NCBI GenBank assembly: GCA_029964075.1
Contig: CM057149.1
Location: 20,660,197-20,724,196 of the forward strand
From: Patiria pectinifera
Lineage: Eukaryota > Echinodermata > Asteroidea > Valvatida > Asterinidae
Direction of reading: 5' to 3'
Length of the DNA: 64,000 nt
Within the stretch, counting starts at the first letter, position 1. Every line of letters starts with the position of its first letter. Below the pieces are notes generated by a model that was not told the origin of the DNA, searched no databases, and was given only the letters and a program-made list of their open reading frames with translations. Of the stretch, positions 58,501 through 64,000 are shown piece by piece. Made by a program: the position numbers and the translations under genes.

Positions 58501-61500
58501 CAAAGCAACCCGCTCCCATTCCATCACCCATCACGATGCTGACTCTCGTAGTAGCGTAGCTAGCGAGCGATCCGTTGCCAGCCGGAAACCGGAACGGAGG
58601 AAGTCCCAAGCGGAAGGGGCGAGGCGAAACTCTGAAGCGTCAAGGAGGGGGAGTAATGCCAGCAAGGGGCAGAAGGAGCAGCCGAAACAGGAGGAGGAAA
58701 AAGTTGCTGAGCATCCACAACAAGCAGTGGAGTGAGTTCTCATGTTGCTTTTTGTAGTCGGCAAATATTTAGAGCAAGATTGTGTAGCTGGAGATGTGGA
58801 AATGCTGTAGTTATCACCCCATCATGAGTTCAGGCCGGTTTATACTCGGTGCAAAAGCAAACGCGAACACAAATTTGTGACGTCAGTGAAGTTTTCAGGC
58901 TGCGAATTTGCAAAAGCTTAACCCATTTCAACTACTGCAAATTTCTCAGTGAGTGCTTTGTGACGTCAAATTCGCATCGCATTCGCAGGAAGTATGAACC
59001 GGCCTTTATGAGAACGCAGATGTTTTCTCAGCGTGCTTTTTTTTTTTTTACCTTTGCTCCAAAAACAGGGAACTAGATTGGTGCTGTATAATTTGCCTCA
59101 TGTCCATATTTTTCCTTAGACTTTCTTGATGCTGTGTGCTGAGCAGTTTGCTGTTGTGATTAAAAAAAAAAATCATTCAGTACATTATGGGAAAACAGTA
59201 GCCAAATGCACACCAAACAGTTTTCCCGTTGCACAGGTGCATGGCAGTTTTACAGTTTTGGGTGCATATGACTTAATTGAGATATTTTTGGTTCTAATGA
59301 TGAGCTTATTTGCCAGGTATTCAAATGCATGTATGTTTGTGTCCGAGTTATTTAACAATGACTCGGACTTGACACTTTGTACTCAGATTTTGGACTTTGA
59401 CTCAGTGACTCAATGCTAGTGACTTGAACTGGACAGCATTATGACAAACTTGCTCTTTTTGAAATTGAAAATTTCATATTTTTTCTTGCGAATTAATAGT
59501 TATTTGATTGAAACAATCAATTTGTTTATTAAAATTGTTCCACGCATCTTCTGTAGTTGCGCAACCATTGCAAATTAATACCCATGTTGCGGACACTATG
59601 TCAGTCTCTAAATGTACAAGCCCAAATGAAAACAATGTGCTTCTGTTTTGCGTCATGATTTTCGTGAGTTTTTGTGACTCGAACTTGTACTCGAAATTCA
59701 TGACTTGTGACTCAGACTCGGTCTCAACACTGATGACTCGGGCTCTGATGAGGCGTACTTGAGGTGATAGTCAACTGCAGGATAATATTACGGGTCATTC
59801 TAAAATTCAGGGTCCAACTGTGACATTTTTCCTGTATCTGTTACCTTGGTACTTTAGAATTTGCCATTCAAGTATCATTAAAATGACTTCAAGTTTTTTT
59901 TTATTTGTTGGGTAGGTAGTTTGCTATTCATAATCACTCTTGGAGGATGACTGCATCAAGAAATGCATCAGAATTATAAAAAATCATTGATGTGAGATAT
60001 AACAGGGACAGGAAAACAAGTGGACCCCAAATTTTTAGAATGACCTGTATGTTGACTGTTAATTTTGAAAGGTTGCCTTTTTTCAGCGAAATGCTTGTTG
60101 GCACACTGTAAATTGTGAATTGTTCCTTTTAATTTGGCTATTCTTTTCTCCATCAGAGCCGAGGTGACTGTCCCTGATGCCGATGATGAGGTTGACATGG
60201 AGAGAGAAGAGGAAGACTTAGCGGACGTCTCCACCGCAGTGGAAGTCCAGACCATCCCGGAGGAAAGCAAAGAGGAGGAAGACACAGCTGGAACAGTGGA
60301 AGAAAACAGGTGGGAATTTACATATTCATGAGCACAGGTGTGATGTCATTGCAGGCAGAAAGCTCAATGTTACAGCTATTTCGGAATTTGCCAGAATTTT
60401 GGATATTTAGCTGTCGTAAATTTCTTTTCTTTGGTGATACATTGTTGTGTAAAGTACATGGCAGTAAGCCAATGAGCAACCCTTGCTCACAATTTTTTAC
60501 AATTTGGGTTCATAATTTGAACAGAAAACCCCTAAACTGAACAGTGTCTTCCTGAAATGACATCACAGCAACAGCACCCTCAGTTGTCCGGAAAAATGTT
60601 GAAAATGTTCAACGTTTAAAGAAGTGCACTTTTCAATACAATTAAATTGTTCCTTTCCTCGTATCTTTTTCTTTTTCTAGCTTACTGTCTTTTTCTTTTT
60701 GTGTCTGCTTAAGTTGTTATTCTGTTTTTGTTGCTTAACACTTGAGTTCTGTTTTTTTTGTATGCTTTTTGTGTTGTTATCCAAAAATCTTTTGATTCAG
60801 ATTAAAAAGTTACTTCCAGTTTTGAACTGGGCATGATTCTAAAACAGACCATGGCACTTTTGCCCAAATCATAATGACTGCCACACTGATAATATAACAC
60901 CGTGGTTGTGTCAATTCCCAATCAGGCCTGATTCTGAAATGGAGACGGAAGCACAAGAGGAGCCCCCGAGTCGGCAGGGTCAGCTTCATGACTCAGATTC
61001 TCCAAAAGGGGCGTCACCCAACCCCCTGACATCCATTGATATCACCTTGCACATGACGGCCAGTCAGAAAGAAGAGCTGGCAGAGAGGTTTCATAAACTG
61101 GACTCCAACAAAGACGGGTAAGGCTTAAAGTTAATGTACAACATTTGCTTTTGCTGTTATTTTCAGAAATGGATGGATTGGGTTAGCATTTGGTAGCAAA
61201 TATTGTTACACTGACCTTTTTAAAGTTTTGTGTTCATAGATGCTGGAAAAACCAAGAAAAAAATGGTCTTCTTGTAGTCTGGTTCCGTTCAGGGATGTGT
61301 AACCGATCCAGGGTTCGACTTTTGCAGTAGCCCGCTAGCCAACTGCTAGTCAAAACAGCGGCTGGCTAGTCAAACTATTCCTTAAGTAGCCCGGCTGGCA
61401 AGTCAAAAATTATTGGGCTACGGCAAAGATGAAAGGACAGGAAGAAATAAATCATTTAATTCAGAAAGCAAACCTGTATCAATTTGTGTCTAATTTTATT

Positions 61501-61895
61501 AACTGTTTAGGGTGAAATTATTAGATCTGTTTATTAAAAAGATGACAAGATCACCTCAGGATACACGTTATATATGCACATTGTTGTTTGTGAGACACTT
61601 TATAAAAGAAAAACAAGCTAATGGATTCTTATAAAAACCTAAGACGTGACTGGCATTTCTCTGTATTGATTTTTTTGGAAATGAAATGATGAATTGTCAT
61701 TAAATTCCCCCCCCCCCAAATTTTTTTGAAAAACTATGAGATTGATGTAGTTACCATTCATTTCTTAATGCTAAATTAAGCTTCCACCATATGTTAGGAA
61801 ATCATTTATTATTTTGCAGGCACATTACATTCCAAGAACTGACAAGCGTACTTCCAGAATCCCTCACCAAATCGCAGAAGAAGTTCATCAAAGAG
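52575..61895 (+). CDS. EF-hand protein of unknown function (3' partial)
   Basis: Exons: 52575-52799, 54054-54172, 55400-55564, 57002-57148, 57471-57566, 58306-58731, 60157-60309, 60926-61117, 61820-61895. The last exon ends in frame at a GTAAGG donor, so the gene continues to the right. All joins are phase-consistent; 533 residues are visible. The start is in a good context (CACCATGA). Residues 1-75 are Pro/Ser/Thr-rich. Residues 76-260 look like a conserved but unfamiliar region (RIPENFREVSAEPMPYQCQF, NMSFHTKPFLWQAKEKAGNQ, LPSRFLEEEENLREVRGQKR, ENAQELYMGRGIRLPEDHSL). Residues 280-480 are low-complexity (Arg/Ser then Glu/Asp). A canonical EF-hand spans residues 503-514 (DSNKDGHITFQE), split by the last intron in view. 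I do not recognise the family; a cytoskeletal or ciliary role would be a guess. Confidence 0.78.
52896..53357. mobile_element. MITE with 16-bp terminal inverted repeats (TATAGTCCATCATTTG)
   Basis: TATAGTCCATCATTTG at 52896-52911 and its exact inverse CAAATGATGGACTATA at 53342-53357 bound a 462-bp segment. The element could carry a TA target duplication, but the ends themselves begin with TA so this is not decidable here. It lies in the first intron of the EF-hand gene, 20 bp from the foldback at 53377. Confidence 0.8.
53377..53817. repeat. 441-bp near-full-length inverted repeat (foldback)
   Basis: The left arm starts AGATCGTGTAAACAAGGCAT and the right arm ends ATGCCTTGTTTACATGCTCT. The arms also pair through ACTCACTTTCAGAAT/ATTCTGAAAGTGAGT, GAGACAGTGGC/GCCACTGTCTC and GGAATGCAGGATCACCCCT/AGGGGTGATCCTGCATTCC. 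The loop near 53600-53625 is short. A transcript of this intron could fold into a hairpin of about 200 bp with mismatches. Confidence 0.88.
54979..55309 (+). repeat. dispersed ~330-bp repeat, copy 1
   Basis: Matches 63197-63510 in the same orientation: TATATCAGGCTTCCAGTGGT, GTACCCAGATGAGGACAT, GGGCATTTTAACAAATTTGG, AGCTTCGAGTGG and ATTTGAGAAAT appear in the same order. It includes a short hairpin (GATGAGGAC.../...GTCCTCAT). It ends about 90 bp before the EF-hand gene exon at 55400. Confidence 0.8.
55588..55844. mobile_element. MITE with GGGCCC-AATT ends
   Basis: The left end AGGGCCCCAATTCACAG and the right end CATGAAATTGGGCCCAGG are inverted. The termini resemble those of 48818-49061, so the two probably belong to one superfamily, but the interiors differ. 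It starts 23 bp after the EF-hand gene exon ending at 55564. Confidence 0.78.
56418..56910. mobile_element. CATAGAGCTA hAT-like MITE, full length, near-perfect TSD
   Basis: The left end CATAGAGCTATATTAAATTA continues to CTAGAGCGCT; the right end is the inverse with two mismatches over 30 bp. The flanks are GCAATAAG and GCAATAAC (56410-56417, 56911-56918), an 8-bp duplication with one change. The interior carries many GCGT/ACGC motifs. A truncated copy is at 7577-7745. Confidence 0.88.
57681..58021 (+). mobile_element. tRNA-like SINE, family 4
   Basis: The head TGGTCTGCGGGTCTGGGTAA with GTGGGTTTGATTCCTGCC is tRNA-like. The body includes TTGGGAAAGGCACTTTGTCA. The 3' end is AAGCGCTATGTAAGAACCCA followed by (TTA)n. 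Body motifs resemble SINE family 2, so the two may share an ancestor. It is intronic in the EF-hand gene. Confidence 0.8.
58185..58280 (+). mobile_element. SINE family 2, 5' fragment abutting an exon acceptor
   Basis: GGTTAGGGTTTGTAAGT, GGTTTGAATG and TCCTGGGCAAGCTACTTTACC follow the order of the family-2 head and body seen at 35600-35868. The similarity ends near 58280, about 25 bp before the exon at 58306, whose pyrimidine tract (CTTCTTTTTTTCTTTTGG) follows directly. Confidence 0.6.
58832..59005. mobile_element. short MITE with AGGCCGGTT ends
   Basis: AGGCCGGTTTATACT (58832-58846) and AGTATGAACCGGCCT (58991-59005) are inverted with one mismatch. Each arm also holds a TTTGTGACGTCA palindrome (about 58872 and 58959). 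No clear target duplication. Intronic in the EF-hand gene, about 100 bp after the exon ending at 58731. Confidence 0.72.
59330..59762 (+). repeat. interrupted GACTCG/GACTTG low-complexity sequence
   Basis: Words such as GACTCGGACTTG, GACTTGTGACTC and GATGACTCGGGCTC cluster at 59350-59440 and 59665-59760, separated by unrelated AT-rich sequence. They resemble a degenerate form of the GACTTGTG satellites elsewhere in the window. Confidence 0.55.
60325..60600 (-). repeat. dispersed ~300-bp repeat, family shared with 3484-3786
   Basis: This is the reverse complement counterpart of 3484-3786, with GGTGTGATGTCATTGCAGGC at one end and GAAATGACATCACAGCAACA at the other. It starts about 15 bp after the EF-hand gene exon ending at 60309, so the donor lies almost against it. 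Confidence 0.6.
61129..61285 (+). mobile_element. TTAA-flanked MITE, 5' fragment
   Basis: TTAA (61125-61128) is followed by AGTTAATGTACAACATTTGC and then the family interior (TTTTCAGAAATGGATGGATT, ATGCTGGAAAAACCAAG). Similarity ends near 61285 and the right terminus is absent. The insertion point is 11 bp past the end of the exon 60926-61117. Confidence 0.78.
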
Positions 61896-62220
61896 GTAAG
61901 GCCTGAACCATTTTTTTTTTTTTTCATTTAGAACATTTATTTCAATGCTGTCATATATTTTGTTAATGTAAACAATCAAGAAATATGTTAGTTACAAAGC
62001 TACACTATTCACAGATCTTGAATGATAAAGGAATTAAATGAAGAACATTTAGGTTTAAATAAGGATATAGATTTAGAGATATCAAGGTTTGCCATCAAAG
62101 CTCCAACTTCATTTATCCAAACCAGCAGAAAGAAGAAATTTGACAAAGTTGGCCAAGTCTAATTGTTACTCATTTTAAGTGGGAGATGATTGTTTCATGA
62201 GCAAGCAAAAGTATGTGAAA

Positions 62221-62627
62221 TGTGACCCGCTCCACAAAAAAAGGGTATTGTGTCGCAAAAAAAACCCCATAAATTGAGTTGTATACATGGTTGGAAAGCC
62301 CACAACGTAAGCTTTCATTTGGTATATAATAGAGCTCCATAGTCCCTCCCGTTCTGGAGATATGATGTATTTGCATATTAATTACTTGAGTTCGAATTAC
62401 ACAACTGAGAAAACAGGCTTTGAAATAGCTGGCTCTGTTGTAGATTTGGGCCCAATGCACTCAAAATTGTAGTTTATTTTCCCACGTTACTCGTCAAAAT
62501 CAACATTTCTGTGAATGAACCTTGTAATTTTAGGTAATAAAGATGTATTTAATAAAGATTTAATAAAGATGCCATTACAGGATAATGTACAGAACAACTT
62601 AATACCTTTTTTGTGGAGCAGGTCACA
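62221..62627. mobile_element. MITE with TGTGACC-GCTCCACAAAAAA ends
   Basis: TGTGACCCGCTCCACAAAAA at the left and the inverse of TTTTTTGTGGAGCAGGTCACA at the right form a terminal inverted repeat of about 22 bp with one mismatch. The interior has a partial tandem AATAAAGAT repeat near 62540-62570. No target duplication is obvious. Confidence 0.85.
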
Positions 62628-63196
62628 AATGATGTTTGCCTAAACTAAAAACAAAAACATGTCTCCTATCACCATTTAAATTCAGACGTTCTTGTTCCTT
62701 GGTGCTAGCCGTCTTGCTGTTGAGAGATTATGTAACAATATACAATTACTACAATCACAAGCAACAAGGGACAATTTTAAATTTAATTTCACATACCACT
62801 CCGCTTATTCTCTTGGCCCATGTTTAATTTTCACAAAGGCAAACTTTTGACATGGCTCATCTGACATTTGATTCTACTTTTGCTTTATTTGGAAACCCAA
62901 TATCACAATCCACACAGTTTGTTGAGGTGAGTTCTGCCAAAAAGACTCTTTGCCTTCGGTAACTAGTGCTTAACACCTACCGTACCCCTCTGGTCTATAG
63001 AATACTTTCGCTCTGACAAATTAATTAAATAGATATTGAACTCCTTTCATCTAAATCTGAATACTTTTAACTTTAACTATCTCTAAAATGTTGTTATCCT
63101 GGTGTTCTGGACTGCATTTTCCTTTTCCTTTTTTCCAGTGGGGTGGGGGATGGGAAGTGGGGAGGATGGGTGGAAGGGGGAGGGGTATTCCGTATT

Positions 63197-63510
63197 TATA
63201 TCAGGCATCCAGTGGTGTATTGTATGCTTTTGTAAAAAGTACCTAGATGAGGACAATATCATTTTTGACATTGTCCTCATCTGGGCATTTTAACAAATTT
63301 AATCAAGAGCCTAGAAACTCATAGTTTTCAACCAGTTAACAGAGCGTAGCGCGCGGTACCGTCGCACGCAAACGCAGCGAACAGCAGGGTAAATGCGTAC
63401 TGTTCTCAACAATCACAAAGACAGCTTCGAGTGGAATGAAATTTGCTTCGGTAAGCCATAGCGAAGAATATTCGACAAAATTTGAGAAATAAAGACAGCG
63501 TCCTGAAATG
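63197..63510 (+). repeat. dispersed ~330-bp repeat, copy 2
   Basis: Colinear with 54979-55309 but with an extra GC-rich insert (GAGCGTAGCGCGCGGTACCG, near 63343-63380) and fewer bases at the left. The internal hairpin GATGAGGACAATATC/GACATTGTCCTCATC is better preserved here than in copy 1. Confidence 0.8.
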
Positions 63511-63551
63511 TATTTCTTGCGGATCAAGTCATCCTAATTATATATAATAAT

Positions 63552-63673
63552 AATATTGGATGGCTTTTTTTTTAGGGGATACAAGAATATAGGGATTGCA
63601 CTTGCTATAAAATATAATGTTGTTGTAGCTCGTGCAATATATTCTTGTATCCCTCTCAAAGCCATCCAATATT
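63552..63673. mobile_element. 122-bp hairpin element (AATATTGGATGGCT ends)
   Basis: AATATTGGATGGCT and AGCCATCCAATATT are perfect inverse ends. Inner arms pair through GGATACAAGAATATA and TATATTCTTGTATCC. The 18-bp palindrome ATTGGGTGGCCATCCAAT at 562-579 resembles just the two termini joined together. Confidence 0.8.
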
Positions 63674-64000
63674 GTATGATTATTTATATTTATGGCCACT
63701 GTTATTCATTTCCAAAGTTGAAGATTGTGATAATGATATGGCCAATGATGTATGTTTTACAAACCCCCTTTTTCAAGTATTCCTGTTCGCGGTAAACTAT
63801 ACTCAATGAGATTTTTTTTGGATTAAAAAGTTTTTTTGCATGCTTCTCACTTCTCCTGAACCCTCATTCTCAGGTGGTTGTGTGTGGTGTTGGCTTTTAG
63901 CTATTGTTTCTAGAACTTCGGTAAGAAGGATGATCTTACGTAGAATTTAAAGGAGAGGTCTGGACACCAAAGAGCACCCTCTTGGTCATTTCAATCCTAT

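Larger units (their letters stand above)
61896..64000. other. downstream intron of the EF-hand gene, no further exon supported
   Basis: The open donor at 61896 means the next exon should be to the right. Nothing in 61896-64000 gives a phase-0 continuation with a credible acceptor. The stretch holds a TIR element (62221-62627), a dispersed repeat (63197-63510) and a small hairpin element (63552-63673). Confidence 0.5.

Noticed and set aside
62823-62936. Possible further exon of the EF-hand gene, or a 9-nt microexon (FVE) before GTGAG at 62933
   Set aside because: The longer version gives a stop in the required phase. The microexon has a CACAG acceptor but no pyrimidine tract. Kept out of the gene model.

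Overview
The window is intron-rich eukaryotic DNA, AT-rich outside exons and packed with short non-autonomous transposons. It suggests a marine invertebrate deuterostome; an echinoderm, perhaps a sea star, is my best guess. That rests on the intron/exon style, on hairpin repeats ending in GGGCCCAATTTCATAG and on a GGTCA-rich tandem repeat of a kind common in marine invertebrates. The species is inference, not proven.

Four protein-coding genes can be assembled from exons whose splice phases agree throughout. (1) RFT1 (+, 1116-15597): eleven exons; only the first coding exon, about 49 residues, is missing. (2) A cyclic-nucleotide-binding-domain protein (+, 25165-32991): nine exons, 784 residues, with two cNMP-binding modules, the first interrupted by about 170 low-complexity residues. 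(3) DNAJC2 (zuotin/MPP11; -, 34744-50713): sixteen exons, 623 residues, complete, with a J domain and two SANT domains. (4) An unrecognised EF-hand protein (+, 52575-61895): nine exons in view, running off the right edge.

Layout: 1-16.6 kb is RFT1, its introns full of satellites, SINEs and MITEs. From 16.6 to 25.1 kb there is no convincing gene, only hAT-type MITEs with perfect 8-bp target duplications and a LINE fragment. From 25.1 to 33 kb is the cNMP-binding gene, which converges tail-to-tail on DNAJC2. DNAJC2 and the EF-hand gene are head-to-head with about 1.9 kb between start codons. The four genes share no evident pathway (N-glycosylation, cyclic-nucleotide sensing, ribosome-associated chaperoning, calcium binding), and I see no operon-like or defence-like system.

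The observations most worth a second look are a partial tandem duplication of a DNAJC2 exon with its splice donor, the split cNMP-binding domain, the CACAAGTC-core satellites recurring at separate loci in both orientations, a five-copy 145-bp repeat with clustered nuclear-receptor-like half-sites, and many MITEs whose termini and target duplications can be read exactly.
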